Positions 26,191 to 35,949 of a stretch of DNA of 59,360 nucleotides are shown here, one piece after another. The notes under the pieces were generated by a model that saw nothing but the letters and a program-made list of their open reading frames with translations, was not told where the DNA came from and did no database searches. The stretch is taken from contig JAFTWG010000018.1 in NCBI GenBank assembly GCA_017465405.1, positions 1 through 59,360 of the forward strand. Reading direction: 5' to 3'. A program made the position numbers and the translations under genes. Positions within the stretch are counted from its first letter, which is position 1. Every line of letters starts with the position of its first letter. This DNA is from Alphaproteobacteria bacterium. Lineage in GTDB: Bacteria > Pseudomonadota > Alphaproteobacteria > RF32 > CAG-239.

Positions 26191-26268
26191 TTTTTGCAAG
26201 CGTTTTTTTTATTAACTAAAAAATAACTCTGAAAATGTAGAATTAAGTATATAAAAGGAGAGGGGAAT

Positions 26269-27084
26269 ATGCTAAAAAATGCGATGAAGTTATTATATTC
26301 GGAATATGAAAAATGTCTGTCTACTGTAAAAAATAGCAAATTTCATGTTCAATATGCCGAAGAAAAAATACACCACTCTTTACAAGTTTTGGGTGCCGGA
26401 AATTATATTATAAAGCACGAAAAATGGTTTCAAAAACAAAATGAAGATTTTATTGATATGGTGAAAACGGCAGTTTTATTGCACGATATTGCCAGATTTG
26501 AAGAAATAATCGGGCTTTATAACAAAACTCCGAGAATTGACCATGGTGTTGTCGGTGCAGAAAAATTGCATAATATGTCGAAATATAATGATATTCGAAT
26601 AACTTTACCTATAAAACATCACGGCCATGTAAAAGAAAAATTTTATGAAGATGCGGAATATTTGGCAATAAAAGACGATAAGCTTAGAGATGAAGTGGAG
26701 CATATATTTTGGCTGATTCGAGATGCTGATAAAGTTGCAAATTTTAATATTGTTTGCTACGAAACCGAAAAATATATGCCATTATTTGTTCCTAATCCAG
26801 ACCAAACCCCATCATCTGAACTTAAAATAAGTCAAGAAGTTATCGAAGATTTCAAAAAACATAAAACCGTAGATTATAAATTACGACAAACTGCTGCCGA
26901 TCATAGTCTTACTCTTATAAGCTGGTTTTTCGATTTGAATTATAAAGCATCAGTAGCCTTTTGCCGCAAACTTAATTTAATCAAACTAATGTTTGACGGA
27001 TTACAGAATTATCATAGCGATAAAGTCTTAAATGATAATTTGAAAGATGAAGTAGATAAATTTTTAGAAAATAATTTCAAATAA
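26269..27084 (+). CDS. HD-domain phosphohydrolase
   Basis: A 271-residue HD-superfamily protein. Metal ligands are visible as H in EKIHHSLQV, HD in VLLHDIARFEE, and H in PRIDHGVVGAEKLH; a later Asp is in LIRDADKVANFN. Family members hydrolyse nucleotides or phosphoesters; the substrate is not apparent. GGAGAGGGG precedes the ATG. It is divergent from recA across the SOS box, but SOS control of this gene is uncertain. No signal peptide. Confidence 0.85.
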   Translation: MLKNAMKLLYSEYEKCLSTVKNSKFHVQYAEEKIHHSLQVLGAGNYIIKHEKWFQKQNEDFIDMVKTAVLLHDIARFEEIIGLYNKTPRIDHGVVGAEKLHNMSKYNDIRITLPIKHHGHVKEKFYEDAEYLAIKDDKLRDEVEHIFWLIRDADKVANFNIVCYETEKYMPLFVPNPDQTPSSELKISQEVIEDFKKHKTVDYKLRQTAADHSLTLISWFFDLNYKASVAFCRKLNLIKLMFDGLQNYHSDKVLNDNLKDEVDKFLENNFK

Positions 27085-27085
27085 A

Positions 27086-27110
27086 AAAAGGCACCGTGTA
27101 TTGGTGCCTT
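27086..27110. terminator. Bidirectional terminator
   Basis: Stem AGGCACC/GGTGCCT, with A-run on the left and weak T on the right; the minus-strand gene gets the strong U-run. Confidence 0.8.
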
Positions 27111-27130
27111 GCGTTATCTGTCCGCTGTTC

Positions 27131-27655
27131 TTACTGCTCTACAGTTCCCGAAATCTGCTGTATCAGCGATCGAAGAGAGTTTGTTTCTTTAACTCCTTCT
27201 TTGTCGGTTAACCACTGTGAGCGAACAACTCCGGCTTGTTTCATGCCGCGTTCCTTCATAAGTTTTCCGTTAGGGAGCCCATAATAGCCACCTCCGGATG
27301 TCGCAAAATAAAAACAAAGATACTCTTTGTTCTTGATTTTGAGGATCATAGGCCATTGGTCATAAACCTTGTGCCCTTCTTCGCCAGCGAGCATTTTGTG
27401 GAAAATTTCCGGTTTCAGAAGCTTTACTTCAACAGCTTTGTTGTCTTTAAGCCACACAAAGATGTTGTTTTCTTTTGTTGTGAAGATTTGAGAATCATCA
27501 ACAATAATAACTTCTCCGGTAAAGTAGTTTCCTTTTCCAAGGATAACTTCCGGTGCTTCACTGATTTCGTTGCTTGTCGCAATTGTAGCTTGCGCATTCA
27601 AGCAAAAAGCTGCTGTCACAAGAAAAAATAGTGACACTAAAACTTTTTTGTTCAT
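27131..27655 (-). CDS. Hypothetical secreted protein, stand-alone, no Shine-Dalgarno
   Basis: A 174-residue protein with a signal peptide (cleavage near AQA or ATS). The mature part has a beta-rich look (KGNYFTGEVIIVDDSQIF, LKIKNKEYLCFYF) and a Gly-Gly-Gly-Tyr-Tyr-Gly stretch. I do not recognise the family. A strong promoter (27704-27731) is followed by a ~42-nt leader with a single G and no ribosome binding site. It belongs by expression signals and codon look to the same group as the 17040, 42279, 43135, 44085 and 48629 genes. Confidence 0.7.
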   Translation of the reverse strand: MNKKVLVSLFFLVTAAFCLNAQATIATSNEISEAPEVILGKGNYFTGEVIIVDDSQIFTTKENNIFVWLKDNKAVEVKLLKPEIFHKMLAGEEGHKVYDQWPMILKIKNKEYLCFYFATSGGGYYGLPNGKLMKERGMKQAGVVRSQWLTDKEGVKETNSLRSLIQQISGTVEQ

Positions 27656-27703
27656 AACATTTAGATTAGAATTGTTTAGTAAATAATTTAGTTAGTATTC
27701 AAA

Positions 27704-27731
27704 GAATATGATTTTTCGGAAATTTTGTCAA
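27704..27731 (-). promoter_or_regulatory. Predicted sigma70-type promoter
   Basis: Minus-strand TTGACA, 16-bp spacer, TATTCT, close to consensus. Confidence 0.65.
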
Positions 27732-27823
27732 GTATTTTTATTGCTATAAAAATAGGGAAATAAACTATTTATTAAAAAAGATTTTGTTAAAATATCAAAA
27801 AAAATAATGGAGTTTATATAGCA

Positions 27824-28288
27824 ATGAGAAAATTTATAACCTATTTAACCATAATCGCTTTTTGTTTTGCTTGCGTTTCTCCTGCTTTTGCCGCAACGAG
27901 AAAACTTTCACCAGCTGATTTTAATTATATGTATAAAATTGCGGCGGATGGCGATTTAGCATCATTGATGGCTGCTTCCAGACGTGGATTGAATCTTGAT
28001 GCTACTAATAAAAATGGCGACAGTGGTGTTTGCGTAGCTATTAAAAAAGGTGATTATAAAGCATATAATACTTTTATCAAAGCCGGTGCTCATGAGCATC
28101 CTCGTTGTCTTAACTATATTTCAAAATCTAAATTGGAAAGTTTTATGGAATCTTCAAATTCTGTCAAATATTCTGAATATCCTACTTCTTTTCAACCCAG
28201 AAATCAAAGTTCGGATTGGATAGTTGTCGGAGCTGTCGTCGGACTTGTTGGTTTTGTTGTTTGGTTAATCAAAAATGCTACCAGATAG
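27824..28288 (+). CDS. Secreted ankyrin-like protein with C-terminal membrane anchor
   Basis: A 154-residue protein: signal peptide (to about AFA-AT, residue 23), an ankyrin-like pair of helices (MYKIAADGDLASLMAASRRG, NKNGDSGVCVAIKKGDYKA), a conserved Cys after HPR, and a C-terminal membrane segment (VVGAVVGLVGFVVWLI) with a short basic tail. The N-terminal ~110 residues align with the partial protein at 58726 (YGNTALCVAIIKRDNAAY), which suggests a paralogous family exposed in the periplasm. GGAG lies about 10 nt before the ATG. Function unknown. Confidence 0.75.
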   Translation: MRKFITYLTIIAFCFACVSPAFAATRKLSPADFNYMYKIAADGDLASLMAASRRGLNLDATNKNGDSGVCVAIKKGDYKAYNTFIKAGAHEHPRCLNYISKSKLESFMESSNSVKYSEYPTSFQPRNQSSDWIVVGAVVGLVGFVVWLIKNATR

Positions 28289-28290
28289 AA

Positions 28291-28317
28291 AAAAACTCCG
28301 GATTTCCGGAGTTTTTT
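28291..28317 (+). terminator. Terminator of the ankyrin-like gene
   Basis: Stem AAACTCCGG/CCGGAGTTT with ATTT loop and T-run, directly after the stop codon. Confidence 0.85.
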
Positions 28318-28463
28318 ATTATGTTCATATATTTAAATTTTTATCTGCAATTTGTTTATATATTTTTTCTATGATTTATTTTTTATAAGATATATACTAT
28401 ATAAACATACAATAAAAATGGCTATATTATCGGCATAAAAATTTTTACATAGGAGAAATTGTA

Positions 28464-29537
28464 ATGAAATATCCGTTTATGACTAATCGGCAAATTAATA
28501 TTCCGTATTTATTGAAAATAGGTAATGGTAAAATTGCTAAAATAGGAAAATATCTTTTTGATAAAGATATGACGGAAATTGCAATTTTTTGGGGAGAAGG
28601 TATGCAAAGCCTTTTCGGAGAAAAGTTTTATACAGGTCTCAAAGAGCATAATATAATCATTTCTCACGAACAAACAGTTAATGATATTGCAATAGAACAA
28701 ATTACGACAACAGCATTTTCTTTATCCGCAAATGTCAAAGCTATTATTGGTTTAGGAGGCGGAAAGGCCTTGGATTATGCCAAATATGCGGCTTATTTAT
28801 TACGTATCCCTTATATTAGTGTACCAAGTTCAACATCAAATGACGGTTTTTGTTCTCCGTCATGTTCTCTAACTGTAAACGGAGCCAGAAAAACCGTAAA
28901 ATCATCAATTCCATACGGAGTTGTTATCGATTTGGATATAATAGAAAAATGTCCGCCGATTTTTATATATTCGGGAGTAGGGGATATGTTTTCCAAAGTA
29001 AGCGCATTGTGGGATTGGAAACAGGCATTTTTAAAAGGATATGAACGTTACAACGATTTTGCTTCAATGCTTTCGTATAATTCTCTTGATATTTTGTTTT
29101 TACGTCACAGTAGCAACATATATGCTCCCCAGTTTCAACGTAGCCTTGTAAATTCTCTATTATATAGCGGTATTGCTATGGAAATAGCCGGAACTTCACG
29201 TCCTGCAAGCGGTTCTGAGCATCTTATATCCCATGCTTTAGATAAAATTGCAAAACGTCCTCAAATGCACGGTTTGCAAGTTGGTGTAGCCAGTTATTTA
29301 TGCGCTATGTTGCAAAACAATCCGTTTGCCAATGGCTTAAAAGAAGTTTTCACTCAAATCGGCTTTTTTGATTTTGTTGCGAAAAATCCATTGAATAAAA
29401 GCGAATTTATTGAGGCTCTCCGAATAGCTCCGTCCATAAAAAACAATTATTACACAATTTTATCGGAGCCGGATAGCTTTGAAAAGGCAATAAAACTGAT
29501 AGAAAACGATGAAATATTAAAAAAGCTGATTATCTAA
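28464..29537 (+). CDS. egsA: Glycerol-1-phosphate dehydrogenase (AraM/EgsA family)
   Basis: A 357-residue member of the iron/zinc alcohol dehydrogenase-like fold that reduces dihydroxyacetone phosphate to sn-glycerol-1-phosphate. Visible are the NAD-binding GLGGGKALDYAKYAA, SVPSSTSNDGFCSP, the GVGDMFSKVSALWDW metal-site segment with its Asp, and two metal-binding His in GSEHLISHALD and QMHGLQVGVA. Bacterial homologues exist, but the enzyme is best known from archaeal lipid synthesis, so its presence here is notable. AGGAGAAA precedes the ATG. No partner synthase for G1P lipids is in the window. Glycerol dehydrogenase activity is an alternative. Confidence 0.8.
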   Translation: MKYPFMTNRQINIPYLLKIGNGKIAKIGKYLFDKDMTEIAIFWGEGMQSLFGEKFYTGLKEHNIIISHEQTVNDIAIEQITTTAFSLSANVKAIIGLGGGKALDYAKYAAYLLRIPYISVPSSTSNDGFCSPSCSLTVNGARKTVKSSIPYGVVIDLDIIEKCPPIFIYSGVGDMFSKVSALWDWKQAFLKGYERYNDFASMLSYNSLDILFLRHSSNIYAPQFQRSLVNSLLYSGIAMEIAGTSRPASGSEHLISHALDKIAKRPQMHGLQVGVASYLCAMLQNNPFANGLKEVFTQIGFFDFVAKNPLNKSEFIEALRIAPSIKNNYYTILSEPDSFEKAIKLIENDEILKKLII

Positions 29538-29549
29538 TCAGCTTTTTTT
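29519..29549. terminator. Bidirectional terminator overlapping two stop codons
   Basis: Near-perfect palindrome AAAAGCTGATTA/TAATCAGCTTTT that includes the last codons of egsA and of the convergent gene. Both reading frames are thus constrained by the hairpin. Confidence 0.85.
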
Positions 29550-30224
29550 GTTTTGCTTAATTTTTATGGCAATATTAGCTATAATTTTCATCAACGGGCG
29601 CAATAGCAAAGGCGCTTGTCCGACTGCTGAAAAACGAACGGAAATTCTTTTTATACCTTGTTCAAGTGCAACAGCCATACGATGATGTCCGTTGTTTACA
29701 TTATCCTTTATTCCTAACATACGGAGCAACATAATATCAATAGGATATTTGTCATCATAACCGTTTTTGATGCTTTCACAGAGCTTTTCATAACGGCTTA
29801 TACGTTCTTCATCGGTACGTCTGTATAACGGATTTGTAAAATTATAGGCATTTTCTTTGGTACGAAAAGAACGTTCAATCTTCATACTGCGGATAAACTC
29901 AGGATTTGTATGGTATATATTAGAAGACCATATTTTATATTTTCCTCGTAGTTTTTTTATAAACTGCGTAACAATGTCATATTTTTTTATTTTTGAAATA
30001 AAAGCAATTTTAACTGCAACATATTCTTCATTGTTTGCAATGGATTTATTGATAATATCACGACCGCAGAGTAGGGTATCGGAAACATTTTGGTCCATAT
30101 CTCCCATTAAAATAACAATGTTATCGGCATTTTGACACATATATCCGATATCGCTGTCTTTTAATACGGCAATGTCGTTAACATCAAGCATATAAGTCTC
30201 TGACGAGAAACATAAATCGGTCAT
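29538..30224 (-). CDS. Hypothetical protein with ParB/sulfiredoxin-like NGHHRM motif
   Basis: A 228-residue protein. Near its C-terminus it has NNGHHRMAVALEQGIKRISVRF, preceded by PIDIMLLRMLGI; this resembles the DGHHR segment of ParB/Srx-fold proteins. The N-terminal half contains a Rossmann-like VILMGDMDQNVSD and is unassigned. The tail is basic. GAGGA lies 9 nt before ATG 30224; ATG 30230 is only 3 nt from it and is less likely. It converges with egsA and shares its terminator. No DNA-binding helix-turn-helix is evident. Confidence 0.65.
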   Translation of the reverse strand: MTDLCFSSETYMLDVNDIAVLKDSDIGYMCQNADNIVILMGDMDQNVSDTLLCGRDIINKSIANNEEYVAVKIAFISKIKKYDIVTQFIKKLRGKYKIWSSNIYHTNPEFIRSMKIERSFRTKENAYNFTNPLYRRTDEERISRYEKLCESIKNGYDDKYPIDIMLLRMLGIKDNVNNGHHRMAVALEQGIKRISVRFSAVGQAPLLLRPLMKIIANIAIKIKQNKKS

Positions 30225-30379
30225 AATCATTAATCCTCAAGCCGCAATTATATGAGGATTTTATAAAATAAGCAAATATTTTATTGACGTTATTAGACTA
30301 ATTTATCACTTGAGAAACAACGATATATGTGTTATATTTATTATAATAGGATTTATAATTATTAGAAAGGAGAAGGACG

Positions 30380-30883
30380 ATGCTACAAGATATTAAACAA
30401 AGTACATTGGGCGAAGCTTTCCTTCTTAATATACAGAAGGCGGAAAGCAAAGGTTTGTTATTTGCGGTTTTAGAAGATACCGTTGCTACCTACTATCCGC
30501 AAAATAATTTGTCTGTTCAACTCAAAAAAGTTTCTGATTTTAATTCCGTTGCCACATATCAAAGTAAACTTGCTCGTATCAGAATAGAATATAACGCCAA
30601 AGCTGTAAAAGAAATTCACGACAGATTGGTTGGACTTAATAATTTCGGAAACGATAATTATAAATATAAAGAAAAAGTTGTAAAAAAATTGAATTTGTTG
30701 ATAAACAACAGACCGACATTGGATGAATTAATATATATTACCATGGCATCATATATTGATAGAGGATATGGTTCGGTTGAAGATTTTAAAAAAGAAATAG
30801 CCGAGCATATAAAAGACAATGCTCCTCAAAATGGGCAAGAAAAACTGAGTATCAAATGTCACGAAGATGTATGTCATGTATAA
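30380..30883 (+). CDS. Hypothetical protein
   Basis: A 167-residue soluble protein, mostly helical by composition, with no recognised domain. It has two Cys near the end (KCHEDVCHV) arranged as CxxxxxC with an adjacent His, which could bind metal. A strong AAGGAGAAGG ribosome binding site precedes the ATG. It converges with hdaA, with the stop codons adjacent and no clear terminator between them. Confidence 0.65.
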   Translation: MLQDIKQSTLGEAFLLNIQKAESKGLLFAVLEDTVATYYPQNNLSVQLKKVSDFNSVATYQSKLARIRIEYNAKAVKEIHDRLVGLNNFGNDNYKYKEKVVKKLNLLINNRPTLDELIYITMASYIDRGYGSVEDFKKEIAEHIKDNAPQNGQEKLSIKCHEDVCHV

Positions 30884-31612
30884 CTAAAACAGCTCGCCTT
30901 GGCGATTAGTTTTTAGTGATTCTATGGCTTCTTTAACAATAGGGATAGATACGGCTCTTTTGTATGAAAGAGATATATTGTCTATTTCTTCAACCAATTT
31001 ATGGGCATAACTGAATGAGCGTTGCATATTGATAACCATATAACTTATAATTTCATCAGATACTGAAATTTGTCTGTCCATAAACAGTTTTACAATCAGA
31101 GAGGAAAGCAATTCGTCATCGGGTTTTGAGATAGCTATTGCCGGAATCATATTTAATCTTGATTGCAAATCAGGCAATGAAAAATTTAATCTTGCCGGTG
31201 GAATTGCAGATGTAAAAAGAATATATCCGCCTTCGTTTCTGTATAAATTGAAAAGATGAAATATTGCTTCCTCATTGACAGCTTCTTCCAAATTTTCCAC
31301 AATCAAACATTTATGTTTAGAAAATAACAACGGCGGAATTTGCATATCAATATCTTTTGCTTCTATTTGCGGAATAAAATAAGGGTATTGAGTAAGAATT
31401 GCAACTTTTTCCGCAAAAATATGCGATAAATGGGTTTTTCCGCAACGACAAGGACCATAAATACAAATGGCAGAATTTGGCCAGTGAGGCCACATATCTA
31501 TCATATCAAAAGCCTCGGCATTGCAAGGTGCTTTGATAAAATTATTCTTACCCATGTATGAATAATGTGCAAATTCAATCGGATATTGATGTGCATTTTT
31601 GTTCTTGTTCAT
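30884..31612 (-). CDS. hdaA: DnaA-inactivating protein HdaA (Hda-like)
   Basis: A 242-residue AAA+ protein related to DnaA domain III. It has P-loop GPCRCGKTH, a degenerate Walker B (CLIVENLEEA), and the DnaA/Hda sensor segment LNFSLPDLQSRL. Near the N-terminus HQYPIEF occupies the place of the sliding-clamp motif of HdaA proteins; WPHWPNSAICIYG also matches that family. With the clamp it stimulates hydrolysis of DnaA-bound ATP and prevents over-initiation. The C-terminus ends in QGELF, a second clamp-motif-like sequence. It is one base after cckA, so co-translated. Confidence 0.85.
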   Translation of the reverse strand: MNKNKNAHQYPIEFAHYSYMGKNNFIKAPCNAEAFDMIDMWPHWPNSAICIYGPCRCGKTHLSHIFAEKVAILTQYPYFIPQIEAKDIDMQIPPLLFSKHKCLIVENLEEAVNEEAIFHLFNLYRNEGGYILFTSAIPPARLNFSLPDLQSRLNMIPAIAISKPDDELLSSLIVKLFMDRQISVSDEIISYMVINMQRSFSYAHKLVEEIDNISLSYKRAVSIPIVKEAIESLKTNRQGELF

Positions 31613-31613
31613 T

Positions 31614-34241
31614 TTATGCCTTATTCAATACATCAAAAATTTTCTTTGTTAAATCACCAAGACTAAACGGTTTAGCCATAAACTCTATATCATCGGAAAC
31701 AGCCATTTCATTGCGAGCAATTTCTTCGGAATAGCCGGAAGCAAGAATAATTTTTATATCTTTAATTTGTTGTTTTACAATTTTGGCCAATTCTACGCCA
31801 TTCATCCCCGGCATTACCATATCTGTAACCAACAAATTAAAATCTTTATTGGTTTTTAGTTGTTCTAGTGCATTTTCGGCAGAATTGCAACCTATAACTT
31901 CATATCCTTTTTTCTTTAAGGCTCTTACGGCAAAACTTCGCACGGAATCTTCGTCTTCTACAAACAAAATCTTAATTCCCTCGTGAGGATTTTTTGCATC
32001 AACTCTGTCTATTGCCGACACATTTAGACCAAATATAAATTTTTGATTTGCGGTGGTATTATTTTCGGTTTTAACATTAATAATCGGTAATCCGTCCGCT
32101 GCTGTAATATTTTTAGCTTTTTGAGGTTCTTTGTTCTCAATATCGGGATTTGTCTCAAAACGAGGTAAATGGATGGAAAATGTAGTTCCTTGATTTACGA
32201 CACTGCTAACTTTAATGAAACCTCCTGTTTGTCTGACAATACCGTAAACCATTGCCAAGCCTAATCCGGTTCCGGAACCTACTACATTCTGTTTAGTTGA
32301 GAAAAACGGTTCAAAAATACGTACCAAATTTTCCTCCGGAATACCACAACCGGTATCACTGACGTCAATCACAACAAAATTTCCCGGTTTAATAGTTTCT
32401 TCGCCAAATTGCTGCGGAGTAGTAATCTGTTTTGTATAGGTAGTGATATTAAGGTCGCCTTTACCGTTCATCGCATCTTTAGCATTTACAGCCAAATTCA
32501 TAATAACTTGAGAAAATTGACCGGGGTCAACTTTTACAAAACCTAAATCCGTTCCATGGTGGAATTTCAAGGAAACATTTTCGCCGATAATACGTTTCAG
32601 CATATATATAAGTTCCATAAAGTTTTCGGTAATATCAATATATTTAGGTTGTAGAGGTTGTTTGCGTGAAAAAGCTAAAAGTTGTTTTACCAAAGCTGCT
32701 GCTCTGTTAGCATTGTTTTTTATTTGGTTTAAGTCAACATAGGACGGATCTCCGACACTATGACGTTGGCATAATAAATCACAAAAACCGATAATTGCAG
32801 TCAGAAGATTGTTAAAATCGTGTGCTACACCGCCGGCTAATTGTCCCAGAGCTTGCATTTTTTGTGCTTGAGCATATTGGCTTTCCAATTTCTTTTGTTC
32901 GGTAGCATCTATAATGTAGAAAATCAATCCGTCTATAATTGTTTCCTTATCCGCAAAAAGTCTTTTCATCGGAATAATATGTACCGTTGCGGATTTTTCG
33001 GAAGAGGCGATAACAAATTCGAGCGAAGACATATTTTTTTCTTTGCTCACAATTTGTTCCATTTCTCTTGTTAGAGAATGTTTGTTATTTTTGCTGATTA
33101 AATCAAGAATATTGGTATTAATGATATTATCATTTTTCATATTAAAAATACCGGAAGCAGCAGAGTTACACTCTTGAATTATGCCGTTTGTGTTGGTAAA
33201 AACAATCCCTATCGGAGCAAAATCAAAAAGCCAACTAATTTCATCGACTGCACGGCTCAGTTGTTTGTGAAGCATTTGGTCATTAGGTAAATCTGTAATA
33301 GCAGCAGCTCTGATTTTTATGGTATTGTTATATCTGAAACTATCTTGTTTTATGCAGGTTTCTATATTATTTCCGTTTTTACCGATAAAGTGAACAAACC
33401 CGCTCCAAGCAGATGTTTGTGGCGGAATAGGGGAGTTTTCCGCTAAATAATCGGTAAGATATGTGCCGGTAACATCTTCACGAGTTTTTCCTAATTTGTT
33501 GGCAAAAGCATAGTTACAATATTCAATTTTATATTCATTATTTGCAATATATAGAGCGGCCGGAAGATAGTCTAAAAAGTCGTGCATATATAAACGTTCG
33601 TTTTGAAAAACTTCTTCCATATTATGTTCAGCGGTAATATCTCTGAAACTCCAATACATATAAATATCTTTTTTAACTTTTTTTATGGAAAAAGGTTGTT
33701 CAAAAAAATCTGTTCTTTTTAAATAAATCGGTTTTAGCGATACCTGAAACCATGATGAATGTTCATTATTTTCCGATAAGTCCAATGCCAAAGTAACTTT
33801 TACGGAAGACATATTCATAAAAGCATTTTTAAGTTGTTGATATGCAAAGTTATTATTGCGATATTCGGCCAGATGTTCTTGTAAAAAACGTAATATATTT
33901 TGTTGTGTAAAAATCTCTTTTGCGCTGTCATTTTCCAGTATTATCTTGCCTTTATAGGTTTCTATTCTTTTAGCATTTGAACTTTGACGTATAATCTCGT
34001 TGGCAAATCCGCCATAATTGATGGCTTCTTCTCCCGATTTTAGTGTTAAAAGCGATAGAATCAAACACATAAAGGTCAAAAAGCTGATAACTAATAAAAA
34101 GACATACAGATGTTGTTGATATACAAAAAGAGTAATTAAAGTAGCAGTTAAGGCCACCAAAGTATATGCCAAGGCAATCAATCTTTTTTGCAAAAGTTTG
34201 TCAGGACGAGGCAATTTTATTTTGCTCAATATACTTTTCAC
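31614..34241 (-). CDS. cckA: Hybrid histidine kinase CckA
   Basis: An 875-residue hybrid kinase of the alphaproteobacterial cell-cycle phosphorelay feeding CtrA. Two membrane segments (about 20-40 and 45-68) precede PAS-like domains (about 215-320 and 330-450). The HisKA motif [15 protein letters not shown] has phospho-acceptor H474. The ATPase shows [17 protein letters not shown] and [13 protein letters not shown]. The receiver domain has D807 in [11 protein letters not shown]. It starts with GTG after AAGG. It follows pgm by 26 bp and precedes hdaA by 1 bp. ChpT and CtrA are not in the window. Confidence 0.92.
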   Translation of the reverse strand: MKSILSKIKLPRPDKLLQKRLIALAYTLVALTATLITLFVYQQHLYVFLLVISFLTFMCLILSLLTLKSGEEAINYGGFANEIIRQSSNAKRIETYKGKIILENDSAKEIFTQQNILRFLQEHLAEYRNNNFAYQQLKNAFMNMSSVKVTLALDLSENNEHSSWFQVSLKPIYLKRTDFFEQPFSIKKVKKDIYMYWSFRDITAEHNMEEVFQNERLYMHDFLDYLPAALYIANNEYKIEYCNYAFANKLGKTREDVTGTYLTDYLAENSPIPPQTSAWSGFVHFIGKNGNNIETCIKQDSFRYNNTIKIRAAAITDLPNDQMLHKQLSRAVDEISWLFDFAPIGIVFTNTNGIIQECNSAASGIFNMKNDNIINTNILDLISKNNKHSLTREMEQIVSKEKNMSSLEFVIASSEKSATVHIIPMKRLFADKETIIDGLIFYIIDATEQKKLESQYAQAQKMQALGQLAGGVAHDFNNLLTAIIGFCDLLCQRHSVGDPSYVDLNQIKNNANRAAALVKQLLAFSRKQPLQPKYIDITENFMELIYMLKRIIGENVSLKFHHGTDLGFVKVDPGQFSQVIMNLAVNAKDAMNGKGDLNITTYTKQITTPQQFGEETIKPGNFVVIDVSDTGCGIPEENLVRIFEPFFSTKQNVVGSGTGLGLAMVYGIVRQTGGFIKVSSVVNQGTTFSIHLPRFETNPDIENKEPQKAKNITAADGLPIINVKTENNTTANQKFIFGLNVSAIDRVDAKNPHEGIKILFVEDEDSVRSFAVRALKKKGYEVIGCNSAENALEQLKTNKDFNLLVTDMVMPGMNGVELAKIVKQQIKDIKIILASGYSEEIARNEMAVSDDIEFMAKPFSLGDLTKKIFDVLNKA

Positions 34242-34267
34242 GGTGGCCTTCTTTATGTTACTTGCGG

Positions 34268-35884
34268 TTAGGTTGTTACATCAGCTTGTTTTTTGCCGGT
34301 ACGTTTCTCAATTTCAGCAATATTCATTGCCATTTTGAGCAATTCATCAACCATATCACGCGGATTTGCATCAAATTTATTGCGTTCCAATTTTTCGAGA
34401 TATACACGCAAAGTAGCACCACTGCTGCTTGTACCTGATAAACGGAACACAATACGAGAACCGTCTTCCATCAATATTCTCATACCGTTTGAAGTAGAAG
34501 AATGGTCAACCGGATCATTGTATGTGAACACTTCCGCTAATTTAATCTTAAATCCGTTCATTTCTTGACCGTTCAAAGAAGGAAGTTTTTCTTCCAAATT
34601 CTTCATCAAGTCATTTGCAATATCGGTAGGAATGCCATCGAAGTCAAAACGCAAATAGTAACTACGTCCGTATTTTTGCCAATGTTCGGTAGTTATTTCT
34701 TCAACCGATTTTCCTGTTGCGGCGATTATGTTCAACCAGAATAAAACAGCCCAAATTCCGTCTTTTTCTCTGATATGGCTGGAACCTGTACCAAAGCTTT
34801 CTTCACCGCAGAAAGTAATGCGCTTGCTGTCCATAAGGTTTACAAAATATTTCCAGCCGGTCGGAACTTCATAGTATCCGATTTTGTGTGCATCGGCAAC
34901 TCTGGCAACAGCAGTTGAAGTGGCCATAGATTTTGCAACACCGAAAATTCCGCCTTTATAAGCAGGAATTAGGGCATAATTATCAGTCAAAATAGCCAGA
35001 CTGTCACTCGGAGTAACAAAGAATTTTTTACCTAAAATCATATTGCGATCACCGTCACCATCGTTGGCAGCACCAAAATCGGGAGCATTTTCACCATACA
35101 TAATGTCAACCAATTCTTTAGCATAAACCAAGTTAGGATCCGGATGTAATCCGCCGAAGTCTTGTTTGGGAGTAGCATTGAGAACAGAACCTTTTGCCGC
35201 TCCCAGAACATTTTCAAAAATTTCGATAGCATAAGGTCCGGTAACAGCATTCATTGCATCAAAACGCATGGTAAAGCCGTTAGCAAACATTTTTTTGATA
35301 GCATCAAAATCAAAAATGCTTTCCATCAATTTAACATAGTCTGTAATAGGATCGACGATTTCAACTTCCATTTCTCCGACTTTTTGAGAACCTAATGTAT
35401 CAAGTTTGATATCTTCGCATTGCAAAATTTTGAACTCGGTAATATTTTTAGTTTGTTCAAAAATTTTATCACTAACCTGACTTGAACATTGACCGCCGGT
35501 TTCTGTTGCATATTTGATACCGAAGTCACCGTTTTCACCTCCGGGGTTATGAGAAGCAGTTAAAACAAAACCGCCGTCAGTATGGTTTTTCAAAATCATA
35601 TTTGATGATGCCGGTGTAGATAAATATCCGTTTTTTCCGACAATGAGTTTTTTAACCCCGTTAGCAGCAGACATTTTAATCAATTTTTGAATAGCAATAC
35701 TATTATAAAAACGACCGTCACCGCCGATAACAAAAGTTTTTCCTTCCGGAGCAATTACATTAAAAATACTTTGGAGAAAGTTTTCAAAATAATGTTCTTG
35801 CATTACAACTTTAGATTTTTTACGCAAACCCGCAGTTCCCATCTTTTGATCGGTGTACGGGGTAGTTTTGATAATTTCAATCAT
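34268..35884 (-). CDS. pgm: Phosphoglucomutase (alpha-D-glucose-specific)
   Basis: A 538-residue enzyme interconverting glucose-1- and glucose-6-phosphate for nucleotide sugars. The catalytic Ser is S111 in LTASHNPGG. The metal loop is NDGDGDRNM, the sugar-binding loop GEESFGTGSSHIREKDG, and the phosphate-binding loop RLSGTSSSGATLRVY. The length suits the Pgm rather than the shorter phosphomannomutase subgroup. First gene of pgm-cckA-hdaA; two terminators separate it from alaS. Confidence 0.95.
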   Translation of the reverse strand: MIEIIKTTPYTDQKMGTAGLRKKSKVVMQEHYFENFLQSIFNVIAPEGKTFVIGGDGRFYNSIAIQKLIKMSAANGVKKLIVGKNGYLSTPASSNMILKNHTDGGFVLTASHNPGGENGDFGIKYATETGGQCSSQVSDKIFEQTKNITEFKILQCEDIKLDTLGSQKVGEMEVEIVDPITDYVKLMESIFDFDAIKKMFANGFTMRFDAMNAVTGPYAIEIFENVLGAAKGSVLNATPKQDFGGLHPDPNLVYAKELVDIMYGENAPDFGAANDGDGDRNMILGKKFFVTPSDSLAILTDNYALIPAYKGGIFGVAKSMATSTAVARVADAHKIGYYEVPTGWKYFVNLMDSKRITFCGEESFGTGSSHIREKDGIWAVLFWLNIIAATGKSVEEITTEHWQKYGRSYYLRFDFDGIPTDIANDLMKNLEEKLPSLNGQEMNGFKIKLAEVFTYNDPVDHSSTSNGMRILMEDGSRIVFRLSGTSSSGATLRVYLEKLERNKFDANPRDMVDELLKMAMNIAEIEKRTGKKQADVTT

Positions 35885-35949
35885 ATATAACTCCTTAATA
35901 TTAAGATTTCTTAATGCTTATAATTTAGCATTGAATATACGAAACTCAA

